DNA of 64,000 nucleotides from Erysipelotrichaceae bacterium (GTDB lineage: Bacteria > Bacillota_I > Bacilli_A > Acholeplasmatales > Anaeroplasmataceae). The translations under genes and the position numbers were made by a program. Positions 24,895 to 33,011 of this stretch are shown one piece after another. Below the pieces are notes generated by a model, which was given only the letters and a program-made list of their open reading frames with translations, made no database searches and was not told where the DNA came from. The stretch lies in contig SVAZ01000002.1 of the NCBI GenBank assembly GCA_015059145.1, forward strand, positions 62,001 to 126,000, in the 5' to 3' direction. The stretch's first letter is position 1. The number at the start of each line of letters is the position of its first letter.

Positions 24895-26883
24895 CTAGTT
24901 AATTTTATCTTTTTGATTTTTATTTTCGCTTAATATCCTATTAAACTTGTCATTTGACATATCCGTCAGGAATCTATGACAGTATAATTCTCCATCCTCT
25001 TTAGCACATGACCATATCTTAAAATCATTTTGAAAATCAGCAAAATTAAGACCATTAAACCCACTTTGCTGATTACCTAAATAATCTCCAGGCCCTCTTA
25101 ATTTTAAATCCTCCATAGCTATTTCAAAGCCATCTGAGGTAGACTCTAAAATTTTTAAACGATCATTATATGTCTTACTTACTAAATAACAATAGGATGG
25201 CTTATCTCCTCTACCAACTCTACCTCGAAGCTGATGTATTTGCGCAAGTCCAAATCTGTCAGCATCCACAATAACCATAGCAGTTGCATTCTTATTATCA
25301 ACTCCAACCTCTATTACAGTTGTAGCTATAAGCACTTGATATGTCCCATTATTAAAATATGACATAGTAGAATTCTTTACACTTGATTTCTGCTTACCAT
25401 GAATTACTCCAATCGAAACGTCTGGTAGCATTTCTGAAAAATAACTATATGCTTGTTCGATATCCATACAATCAAGCTCATCATTTTCTAAAACAAGTGG
25501 AACAACTATATATATTTGTTCACCTTTTGAAATGTGTACCTTTAATATATCACATAGCTTATCTAAATCTTTATTATGATAAACATGAGTACTAACTCCC
25601 TTTCTATTATTAGGCATCGAATGGATAGATGTTATATCTAAATCTCCAAATGATGTTAAACCAAGCGTTCTAGGAATAGGAGTTGCAGTTAGATAAAGAC
25701 AATCAGCACCTACGTATTTAGATACCAGCTTTGCTCTTTGCTCAACACCAAAGCGGTGCTGCTCATCAATGATTACAATTCCAAGCTTATAAAATTCCAC
25801 ATTATCCTCTATTAAAGCGTGTGTTCCAACAATTATATTAACACGATTATTTCTTAATCGATATAATATGTCAGCTTTATCCTTAGATTTAACACTGGAT
25901 GTTAATAGCTCAATTGTCAAATTAAATTTTGCAAAAAGCTTCTTTATATTTTGAAATTGCTGATTAGCAAGTATTTCTGTTGGAACCATTATAACAGCCT
26001 GATATCCAGCTGATACTAGCATTAATGCGGAAATATACGCAACAATACTTTTACCACATCCAACATCTCCTTGAACTAATCTATTCATAGAATAATCCAT
26101 CGATATATCATATCTTATAGCCTCTATAGCCTTGTTTTGATCTGTAGTTAATTCATAATCAAGCGATTTAATAAAAAGCTCAATTAGTGTCCAATTAATA
26201 TTACGTTTTACCTTAAGAACATTTTTTCTATTTATTTTTAAAAGCTCCAGCTGAATAGAATACCAGAAAAATTCCTCATATTTTCTTCTTCTTAAGATTT
26301 GAATATAATCATTTTTACTTTGTGGAAAATGAGAAGCATAAAGATAATCCATCATTGGAAATAACTTATATTTTTCAATAATCTCCAAAGGAAGTGTCTC
26401 ACTAACCTTATACTCTGATTTGAATACATTAGATACCGCTTTAGAAATTTGACTATTAATTATATATTTTAATTTATAATCTGTTTCAATCTTAATTGAA
26501 AAGGGATCAAAGAATATACTCTTAACAAAAAATTCATACTTATCTTCTTTATATCTTCCATATAAAACAACACTAGTATTTTTAAAAAGCTTATATCTTA
26601 AATAATCAGAAGCAAAGGAAACACATTTAATTCTATATTCTGAAGTTTTAGCATAAAAAACTATTGCATTAACTCTACTCCTATATTTTATAAAGATTGG
26701 TGATGTATCAACAATCGCATTTATGGTCACATAATTGCCAGAAAAAATAAAATCATTATTCAGTTCATAAACTAAATATGACTTAGGAAAGGTAAATAGT
26801 AAATCATCTATTGTATTAATATTCTCACATTTTAAATGCTCAAGTGTTTTTTCTCCAATTCCACGTACATCCTTAAGATTCAT
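24895..26883 (-). CDS. recG: ATP-dependent DNA helicase RecG
   Basis: Branch-migration helicase that rescues stalled forks. 662 residues. N-terminal wedge/OB domain (about 1-210), Walker A GDVGCGKS, Walker B DEQHRFG, motif III TATPIPRT, and the RecG-specific QIHQLRGRVGRG and GPGDYLG. It lies between fakA and plsX as in Bacillus. Confidence 0.97.
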   Translation of the reverse strand: MNLKDVRGIGEKTLEHLKCENINTIDDLLFTFPKSYLVYELNNDFIFSGNYVTINAIVDTSPIFIKYRSRVNAIVFYAKTSEYRIKCVSFASDYLRYKLFKNTSVVLYGRYKEDKYEFFVKSIFFDPFSIKIETDYKLKYIINSQISKAVSNVFKSEYKVSETLPLEIIEKYKLFPMMDYLYASHFPQSKNDYIQILRRRKYEEFFWYSIQLELLKINRKNVLKVKRNINWTLIELFIKSLDYELTTDQNKAIEAIRYDISMDYSMNRLVQGDVGCGKSIVAYISALMLVSAGYQAVIMVPTEILANQQFQNIKKLFAKFNLTIELLTSSVKSKDKADILYRLRNNRVNIIVGTHALIEDNVEFYKLGIVIIDEQHRFGVEQRAKLVSKYVGADCLYLTATPIPRTLGLTSFGDLDITSIHSMPNNRKGVSTHVYHNKDLDKLCDILKVHISKGEQIYIVVPLVLENDELDCMDIEQAYSYFSEMLPDVSIGVIHGKQKSSVKNSTMSYFNNGTYQVLIATTVIEVGVDNKNATAMVIVDADRFGLAQIHQLRGRVGRGDKPSYCYLVSKTYNDRLKILESTSDGFEIAMEDLKLRGPGDYLGNQQSGFNGLNFADFQNDFKIWSCAKEDGELYCHRFLTDMSNDKFNRILSENKNQKDKIN

Positions 26884-26902
26884 ACTACTTTCCCTCCTTT
26901 TT

Positions 26903-26933
26903 GAAAAATAAAAGGTTGGATTTCTCCAACCTT
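26903..26933 (-). terminator. Terminator between fakA and recG
   Basis: 9-bp stem AAGGTTGGA / TCCAACCTT (26912-26920 with 26925-26933), 4-base loop, then a T-rich tract; 4 bases after the fakA stop. Confidence 0.8.
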
Positions 26934-26936
26934 GTT

Positions 26937-28574
26937 TTACTCAACTGCAATTATATAAGAATAAATATCCTGCTTACCCTCAATAATTTCAACCTCTACA
27001 TCTGAGTTTATTTCTCCACAAATAGCTTCTAATGCAGGGAAATCTTCAGGATCAACATCATTTCCACAGAAGAATGTTACGATTTGAGAATCCTCAGTAA
27101 TGCAAGATTCTAATAAGCTCTTTAAAGCATCAGACTTTTCTTTAGTTGAAACCACAATTTCACCATTCACGATACCCATGAAATCATCTGCATTAATCTT
27201 AACGCCACCAATTTCTGTATCTCTAATTGAATAAGTAATTTCACCTGAAGTAACATTTGAAATAGCCTCACTCATTTGAGCAATATTTGCTTCCATATCA
27301 GACTCAGGATCATAATACATTAATGATGCATATCCTTGAGCTATAGTTTTAGCTTTAATTACCTCAACATTACAATCAGAAACCATTCCTGCTGCTTGCT
27401 TAGCTGCCATAATAACATTTGAGTTATTAGGGATAATAATTACATTATCAGCATTTACATCCTTAATAGCTTCTACGAAAGCCTCAGTAGATGGGTTCAT
27501 AGTTTGTCCACCTTCGATAACATAATCAACACCTAATTCCTTAAATGTTGATACAATACCTTCACCAAAGCAAACAGAAACTAACGCAAACTTCTTGCGA
27601 GGCTTACTTACTGCTTGAGGTGCATTTTGAGCACCGCTTGATAATTCAGAATGCTGTAATCTCATATTCTCAATTTTCATAGTAACAAATTCACCATAAG
27701 CTTGAGCAAGCTCTAAAGCTCTACCTGGACGGTTAGTGTGAACATGTACCTTAACAATATCCTCATCACGAACAACAACTAAAGAATCACCTAATAATGA
27801 TAAAGATGATTTTAAGCTTTGCTCATCAAAGCTTTCAGGCTTCTTTAATTCAACAATAAATTCAGTACAATAACCGAACTTGATATCTGATTCAAATGAT
27901 GCAGCAGCGCTCTTCTTTTGTGCTTGAGAATCCTCATGAGCCTCAAGAATAACACCCTCAAGTGCCATAAGCATACCTTCAGCAATCTTAACAAATCCCG
28001 CACCACCTGAATCAACTACTCCAGCTTCCTTTAAAACTGGAAGTAAGTTAGGTGTATTGTTTAATGATACCTTAGCTTCAGCAATATATGTTTTCATTAA
28101 GTCATCAATAGTCTTAATGCCATTTACTTTCTTTCTAGCATTTTCAGCAGCCTCACGAACTACAGTTAAAATAGTTCCTTCAACTGGCTCCATAACTGCC
28201 TTATATGCAATCTTGCAGCCTGATTCTAAGCAATACATAAAGTCTTCAACACTTAATGAATCGTGATCAAGCTCCTTAATACCTACATACACACCTCTAA
28301 AGAATTGTGATAAAATAACACCAGAGTTACCTCTAGCACCCATTAATGCACCACGTGATAAAACCTTTGCAACCTCAATAATTGAGCTTGACTCACAAGC
28401 ATTCATTTCACGTACACCTGACATAACTGTCATTGACATGTTAGTACCAGTATCTCCATCTGGTACAGGAAATACATTTAATTCATCGATTTCTTTATGA
28501 TTATTTTTTAAATTGATAGCTCCATTCATTACCATCTTTTTGAAAAGCTCAACACTTATACTACTAGCGCTCAT
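26937..28574 (-). CDS. fakA: Fatty acid kinase subunit FakA (DAK2/YloV family)
   Basis: ATP-binding subunit that phosphorylates fatty acids held by FakB. 545 residues. The dihydroxyacetone-kinase-like ATP domain shows NVFPVPDGDTGTNM and GARGNSGVILSQ, followed by the middle domain and a C-terminal DegV-like part. Start set at MSASSIS, with AGGAGG 6 bases upstream. The Asp23 gene usually found between rpmB and fakA is absent here. Confidence 0.93.
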   Translation of the reverse strand: MSASSISVELFKKMVMNGAINLKNNHKEIDELNVFPVPDGDTGTNMSMTVMSGVREMNACESSSIIEVAKVLSRGALMGARGNSGVILSQFFRGVYVGIKELDHDSLSVEDFMYCLESGCKIAYKAVMEPVEGTILTVVREAAENARKKVNGIKTIDDLMKTYIAEAKVSLNNTPNLLPVLKEAGVVDSGGAGFVKIAEGMLMALEGVILEAHEDSQAQKKSAAASFESDIKFGYCTEFIVELKKPESFDEQSLKSSLSLLGDSLVVVRDEDIVKVHVHTNRPGRALELAQAYGEFVTMKIENMRLQHSELSSGAQNAPQAVSKPRKKFALVSVCFGEGIVSTFKELGVDYVIEGGQTMNPSTEAFVEAIKDVNADNVIIIPNNSNVIMAAKQAAGMVSDCNVEVIKAKTIAQGYASLMYYDPESDMEANIAQMSEAISNVTSGEITYSIRDTEIGGVKINADDFMGIVNGEIVVSTKEKSDALKSLLESCITEDSQIVTFFCGNDVDPEDFPALEAICGEINSDVEVEIIEGKQDIYSYIIAVE

Positions 28575-28719
28575 GGTAATCCTCCTAATAATTGATAAAT
28601 CTATATATGTCATGCAGACTTGCTGCAACCTGTTCTAAATATGTTAGCTCATTAAAATTTTAAATATAAATGTGATTAAAAACCACTCTCACTTTCGCTA
28701 AATGTCTAATTCATTTAAC

Positions 28720-28748
28720 ATTATAGCACCTTCACACACGTTTGGCAA
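28720..28748 (-). promoter_or_regulatory. Proximal fakA promoter
   Basis: -35 TTGCCA (28743-28748), 17-base spacer, -10 TATAAT (28720-28725). Predicts a leader of about 140 bases. Confidence 0.7.
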
Positions 28749-28781
28749 TCCTTTTTTTTCACATATAAACACTCGTAAATG

Positions 28782-28810
28782 AATATATCATTTTTGTCTA
28801 TAATTGTCAA
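28782..28810 (-). promoter_or_regulatory. Distal fakA promoter
   Basis: Consensus -35 TTGACA (28805-28810), 17-base spacer, -10 TATATT (28782-28787), 60 bp upstream of the proximal promoter. Confidence 0.65.
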
Positions 28811-28986
28811 CAATTGTTTACTTTATATTATATATAATATAATTAAACTACAGATTCATTAAATATGCTCGTCATTATTTGTATTTATATAATATTTTTA
28901 ATATATCTATTTTAATAACAATTTATTTAATAAACAAAATTATTTAATTTTTCAGTAAATATTTTTAATTTTTTGTAAAAAATAAC

Positions 28987-29015
28987 TTGATTATTTTATA
29001 ATAATAAAGTATACT
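28987..29015 (+). promoter_or_regulatory. rpmB promoter
   Basis: -35 TTGATT (28987-28992), 17-base spacer, -10 TATACT (29010-29015); ribosome site AAGGAGG at 29047-29053. Confidence 0.8.
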
Positions 29016-29061
29016 AGAATGGCTGAATGATTTTAATTAAAAGTTTAAGGAGGTTAGAACC

Positions 29062-29250
29062 ATGGCTAAATGTTATATAACTGGTAAAACTACAGTAACT
29101 GGTAACAGAAGATCTCATGCTTTAAATGCTACACGTCGTACTTGGAAAGCTAATCTTCAAACTGTACATATCAAGGATGAAAACGGAAATGTTAAGAAGG
29201 TTAAGATTTCTGCTAGAGCTTTAAAAAAGGGTAATATTGAAAGAGCTTAA
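29062..29250 (+). CDS. rpmB: 50S ribosomal protein L28
   Basis: 62 residues, complete. Starts MAKCYITGK and keeps the family core [20 protein letters not shown]; the N-terminal cysteines of the zinc-ribbon form are reduced to one. Monocistronic, divergent from fakA and convergent with spoVM. Confidence 0.97.
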   Translation: MAKCYITGKTTVTGNRRSHALNATRRTWKANLQTVHIKDENGNVKKVKISARALKKGNIERA

Positions 29251-29261
29251 TTTTTGCATTT

Positions 29262-29284
29262 AACTGGCTAAGCCAGTTTTTTTG
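29262..29284 (+). terminator. rpmB terminator
   Basis: 7-bp stem AACTGGC / GCCAGTT, 3-base loop and a T-run, 12 bases after the rpmB stop. Confidence 0.9.
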
Positions 29285-29306
29285 CTTATATAGGACTAAA
29301 AATTAT

Positions 29307-29338
29307 GGGGATGGCTATTGACCATCCCCTCATTTTTT
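29307..29338. terminator. Bidirectional terminator between rpmB and spoVM
   Basis: 8-bp GC-rich stem GGGGATGG / CCATCCCC (29307-29314 with 29322-29329), 7-base loop, TTTTTT on the plus side and ATAATTTTT on the minus side. It abuts the spoVM stop, ending the rlmN-to-spoVM operon. Confidence 0.85.
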
Positions 29339-29401
29339 ACAAATTTTATTAAATATTAAGCTTAAAAATTTTGGTAGCTTTATTACTACTATTCTTTTCA
29401 A
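29330..29401 (-). CDS. spoVM: SpoVM, stage V sporulation peptide
   Basis: A 23-residue peptide, MKRIVV-IKLPKFL-SLIFNKICKK, with a TTG start and AAGGTGAT 5 bases upstream. In B. subtilis SpoVM (26 residues) is an amphipathic helix that binds the convex forespore membrane and anchors the SpoIVA coat base. The diagnostic IKLPKFL, including the conserved proline (here residue 10), is present, followed by an amphipathic helix and a basic end. It also lies exactly where spoVM lies in Bacillus, between rpmB and rpe. It is much shorter than any usual gene-calling cutoff. Confidence 0.88.
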   Translation of the reverse strand: MKRIVVIKLPKFLSLIFNKICKK

Positions 29402-29438
29402 CTTGTATCACCTTATTAAATAATATTCATAAGACATT

Positions 29439-30077
29439 TTATATATTCTTGATTTTTAATAAGTTCTCTTTTGGATTCTCAGCATTACATATATATGATC
29501 CTACTACTGCCATATCCACAAACTCACTAATATATGGCGCCGTTGTGTCCTTAATGCCTCCATCAATATTAATTAAATAATTGAAATTGTTTTTCGTTTT
29601 CAATTCCTTAAGTAACCTAACCTTATCAATACTGTTTGTCATAAAACTTTGTCCGCCAAATCCAGGTTCAACAGACATAACTAAAACCATATCTACATAA
29701 GGAAGATATTCTAATATTTCCTCAACCTTAGTGTTTGGCTTTATTGATATACCAGCCTTTACATTATATGAATGAATTAAATCTATAGTTTCCTTAACAT
29801 CACAATCAGCTTCTACATGAAATGTAATGTATTGACTTCCAGCATCAGCAAATTGCTTAATGTAATTTTGTGGATGAAGGATCATTAAATGCGTATCAAA
29901 TTCAATATTTGTTAATTTACGTAATGACTTAACAAATGAATAGCCAAATGAAATATTAGGAACAAATTCTCCATCCATTACATCCATATGAACATAATCA
30001 ACATCATTAATAATACCACTCAAGCTTTTTTCAACATTTGCATAATCAACTGTTAAAATTGATAAAGATACCTTCAT
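29439..30077 (-). CDS. rpe: Ribulose-phosphate 3-epimerase
   Basis: Converts ribulose 5-phosphate to xylulose 5-phosphate in the pentose phosphate pathway. 212 residues. Start VSLSILTVDY, metal/catalytic VHMDVMDGEFVPNISFG, second site FHVEAD, SVEPGFGGQSF and INIDGGI are all present. Overlaps rsgA by one base. Confidence 0.97.
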   Translation of the reverse strand: MKVSLSILTVDYANVEKSLSGIINDVDYVHMDVMDGEFVPNISFGYSFVKSLRKLTNIEFDTHLMILHPQNYIKQFADAGSQYITFHVEADCDVKETIDLIHSYNVKAGISIKPNTKVEEILEYLPYVDMVLVMSVEPGFGGQSFMTNSIDKVRLLKELKTKNNFNYLINIDGGIKDTTAPYISEFVDMAVVGSYICNAENPKENLLKIKNI

Positions 30078-30997
30078 TATCTCTTTTCCCCCTCTAAAAT
30101 CAAGCTATACATCTTTAGATAGCTTTCATATCTGCTTTTCAATATTTCTCCATTATCAACTGCCTCATGAACCCCACAGCCTAAAATGTTAATTTGATGA
30201 TTACAATCCTTAAATTTACAGCTATAGTCATTAAACTCAACAAATAAATCCGATAATTCGGTTTTATTAACACCTAATACATCAAGCTTAGAAAAGCCTG
30301 GAGTATCACCAATAAATCCATTTCTATATTCATATAGGTTAGTTTCTCTAGTTGTGTGCTTACCTCTACCTAATGCCATAGAAATTTCTTGAGTTTGTAA
30401 ATTAAATTCTGAGATAAGTGCATTAATAAGTGTTGATTTTCCAGCACCTGTTTGACCAGATAATACTGTAATTTTATCAGCAAGCACATTAGCCACATCC
30501 TCAATCCCAACCTTATTAAGGCTATCTACGTATATAATTTTATAACCCATACTATCATAATAGGTTAGGTCATTCCTTAATTTAATAAGCTCAGAATCGC
30601 TTAGCTTATCTATTTTAGTTATAACAATAACTGGTTCTATATTTTGTTTTAATATATTAACTAAAAATAAATCTAATAGATAAAAAGAAAAATCTGGTTC
30701 TTTAGCGGCAAACACTAAAAGTATTTGATCAACATTAGCAATGTCAGGTCTAATAAGCTCATTCTTTCTAAGCTCAACATGGTCAATCATATCATTTTCA
30801 ACATAGGCAATATCACCAACCTTTGGTGAATTTTTAACACTTTGTAAAACAGCTTTTTTGCTTAATGATTTTTCATTAACCATAAATCTTTTTTCAGCCC
30901 TTAGTTTACCTCGTGCCTTAACAAATATAATCGACTTATCCTCAAGTAAGACCTTGTATGTTCCTCCATTTAAATTTATTATTCTTCCTTTTAGCAT
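30077..30997 (-). CDS. rsgA: Ribosome small-subunit GTPase RsgA
   Basis: Circularly permuted GTPase that assists late 30S assembly. 306 residues: N-terminal OB domain (1-68), NKxD motif as ITKID, Walker A SGQTGAGKST, the H-T-T-R switch GRGKHTTRET and DTPGF, and a C-terminal zinc knuckle (CKFKDCNHQ...CGVHEAVDNG). Position before rpe is conserved. Confidence 0.97.
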   Translation of the reverse strand: MLKGRIINLNGGTYKVLLEDKSIIFVKARGKLRAEKRFMVNEKSLSKKAVLQSVKNSPKVGDIAYVENDMIDHVELRKNELIRPDIANVDQILLVFAAKEPDFSFYLLDLFLVNILKQNIEPVIVITKIDKLSDSELIKLRNDLTYYDSMGYKIIYVDSLNKVGIEDVANVLADKITVLSGQTGAGKSTLINALISEFNLQTQEISMALGRGKHTTRETNLYEYRNGFIGDTPGFSKLDVLGVNKTELSDLFVEFNDYSCKFKDCNHQINILGCGVHEAVDNGEILKSRYESYLKMYSLILEGEKR

Positions 30998-31006
30998 ATA
31001 ATCTCC

Positions 31007-31849
31007 TTATTTTGAAATATATAAAACATCATCCTTTATCATAATTAACTTATTATCAACAATAGAATCTACATAAATTATATCATAATTATACTTTATT
31101 TCATTTAAAACATTTATAAAATAATTAATATCAACACTACTTAAGTCTGTAGGCATACCCTTAGAAACATAAATATCAAAGCTATATTCATTCCCTTTTC
31201 TTATTATGGTTCCTTCTATAATTGATTGGCTTATTACTATATCCTCATCAATTGGTGTACTATAATAAATAATATTAAATGACAATTGATATTCCGTTAA
31301 TAGCCTCATGCATTCATCGACATTCATGCCAACCAAATTAGGCATAACAATATAATCATCACCTTTTGCAACATATATTATTAGCTCATCATACTCCTCA
31401 ACTAATGTTTCCTTATTCTTTGATTGCTTGATGATTTGCCCGCTTGTATAAGCATTGTTAATCTCATAAACTACCTTATATGTAATATTGTGCTCATTAC
31501 AATAATCAATAATCAAATCAACATTAGAATCATACATTAAGCCTACGAAGCTTTGGTAATAGCTTGGAAGGCTTTTTTCTATATAAACATCAACAGTAAA
31601 TGTGCTATAAATTTTTGTCCCGTGCTTGGGAAGCGTATATTTTACCTGATTAGTTTTCCCATCAACATAATGGATATTATAATTTATATCTAGCTTATGA
31701 AGTGTTTGTCTAGCATCATTCTCACTTAATCCTTCAACATTCGGAACCTCTAATTCTACAGGCTTAAATATTAAAGGGGATATATAAATATAATATATCC
31801 ATCCTACTATAATAATACCGATGATTCCCCATAAAATTTTAAGCTTCAT
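31007..31849 (-). CDS. PASTA-domain membrane protein, PrkC without its kinase domain
   Basis: 280 residues: a short cytoplasmic start (MKLK), one membrane helix (about 5-25), then three extracellular PASTA-type repeats (VPNVEGLSENDARQTLHKLDI; FVGLMYDSNVDLIIDYCNEH; MPNLVGMNVDECMRLLTEYQ), each ending in a VDVYIEK/IIYVAKGD/DIYVSKG strand. PASTA repeats bind muropeptides. In Bacilli this slot (rlmN-prpC-prkC-rsgA) holds the Ser/Thr kinase PrkC; here the kinase half is absent and so is the phosphatase PrpC. Start set at MKLKILW, with GGTGAA upstream. Confidence 0.85.
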   Translation of the reverse strand: MKLKILWGIIGIIIVGWIYYIYISPLIFKPVELEVPNVEGLSENDARQTLHKLDINYNIHYVDGKTNQVKYTLPKHGTKIYSTFTVDVYIEKSLPSYYQSFVGLMYDSNVDLIIDYCNEHNITYKVVYEINNAYTSGQIIKQSKNKETLVEEYDELIIYVAKGDDYIVMPNLVGMNVDECMRLLTEYQLSFNIIYYSTPIDEDIVISQSIIEGTIIRKGNEYSFDIYVSKGMPTDLSSVDINYFINVLNEIKYNYDIIYVDSIVDNKLIMIKDDVLYISK

Positions 31850-31883
31850 TATATTCACCAGTATTATTTTTACTAATATTTAA

Positions 31884-32909
31884 TTACTTATTCATATGTT
31901 TACTGCGAAGTTGTCCACAGGCAGCATCAATGTCTCCACCCTGTTCTCTTCGTAGCTGTACATTAATTCTTCTTTTCTTAAGTATATCAAAGAAGGTAAC
32001 CATATCTTCTTTTTTGCTTCTCTTATATGGCTTTTCTATAACCTCATTATATGGAATTAAATTAACATAAACATTTAATCCATGTAATAAATCGCACAGC
32101 TCATTAGCATGAGACTTAGTATCATTTAGACCCTGAAGTAGGATATATTCAATAGTTACTCTTCTATTAGTCTTTTCAATATAATATCTAATTGCCTTAA
32201 TTAGCTCCTCAATAGGGTAAGCCTTATTAATAGGCATAATTTGATTTCTAGTTTCATTATTAGGTGCATGTAGTGATATAGCTAAATTAACCTGTAAATC
32301 AAATTCTGCATATTCATATATTTTTTCTACTAATCCACATGTAGATACAGTTATATGACGTGCTCCTATTTCTAAGCCTAATGGATTGTTTATAATTTTT
32401 AAGAAGCTAATTACATTATCATAATTATCAAAAGGCTCACCTATTCCCATAACTACAACATGACTCACTCGCACATCAGCAAGCTTAGATACAGTTAAAA
32501 CCTGTAATACAATTTCATGAGCCTCTAAATTACGAAGCTTCTTTTTCATACCACTTGCGCAAAACTGACAGCCCATATTACAGCCAACCTGTGTAGTCAC
32601 ACATACGCTATAGCCATAATCATGACACATTAAAACAGTTTCTATTAGGTTTCCATCTGACAATCTAAACAAGAATTTTTGAGTTCCGTCAGAAGACTTT
32701 TGATTTGTAACGCACTCAAGCGTATCAATAGAAAAATCCTCCTTAAGCTTTAAAATAAAATCCTTCTTCATATTAGTTATTTCATCAAACGATGAAATTT
32801 TATGGCGGTATATCCATTCTATTAATTGAGTAGCTCTAAATGGCTTTTGCCCCATATCAGTGAGATACTTTTTAAGCATATCCTCAGTATAGCCATAAAT
32901 ACTTTGCAT
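31884..32909 (-). CDS. rlmN: Dual-specificity rRNA/tRNA adenine-C2 methyltransferase RlmN
   Basis: Radical-SAM enzyme that methylates A2503 of 23S rRNA and A37 of some tRNAs. 341 residues. The iron-sulphur motif CNMGCQFC is in place, the GIGEPFDNYDNV motif follows, and the C-terminal GGDIDAACGQL contains the catalytic Cys. Ribosome site GGTGAT; first gene of the operon running to spoVM. Confidence 0.97.
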   Translation of the reverse strand: MQSIYGYTEDMLKKYLTDMGQKPFRATQLIEWIYRHKISSFDEITNMKKDFILKLKEDFSIDTLECVTNQKSSDGTQKFLFRLSDGNLIETVLMCHDYGYSVCVTTQVGCNMGCQFCASGMKKKLRNLEAHEIVLQVLTVSKLADVRVSHVVVMGIGEPFDNYDNVISFLKIINNPLGLEIGARHITVSTCGLVEKIYEYAEFDLQVNLAISLHAPNNETRNQIMPINKAYPIEELIKAIRYYIEKTNRRVTIEYILLQGLNDTKSHANELCDLLHGLNVYVNLIPYNEVIEKPYKRSKKEDMVTFFDILKKRRINVQLRREQGGDIDAACGQLRSKHMNK

Positions 32910-32954
32910 AATATCACCTAATTTCCTAATTAATTATACTAGATAATTATTATA

Positions 32955-32996
32955 AATAAAAGAAAAAGAACTATTTAAAATAATAAATAGTTCTTT
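32955..32996 (-). terminator. Terminator of pheST
   Basis: 13-bp perfect stem (32965-32977 with 32984-32996), 6-base loop, T-rich tract; 16 bases beyond the pheT stop. Confidence 0.85.
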
Positions 32997-33011
32997 ATTG
33001 ATAAATAATAT

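Larger units (their letters stand above)
28575..29061. other. Divergent control region between fakA and rpmB
   Basis: The longest gene-free stretch (487 bp), extremely AT-rich. It holds two minus-strand promoters for fakA, a roughly 140-base fakA leader (with a potential stem around TTGCAGCAAGTCTGCA), and one plus-strand promoter for rpmB. About 28816-28986 shows no further structure or ORF with a ribosome site. Confidence 0.7.
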
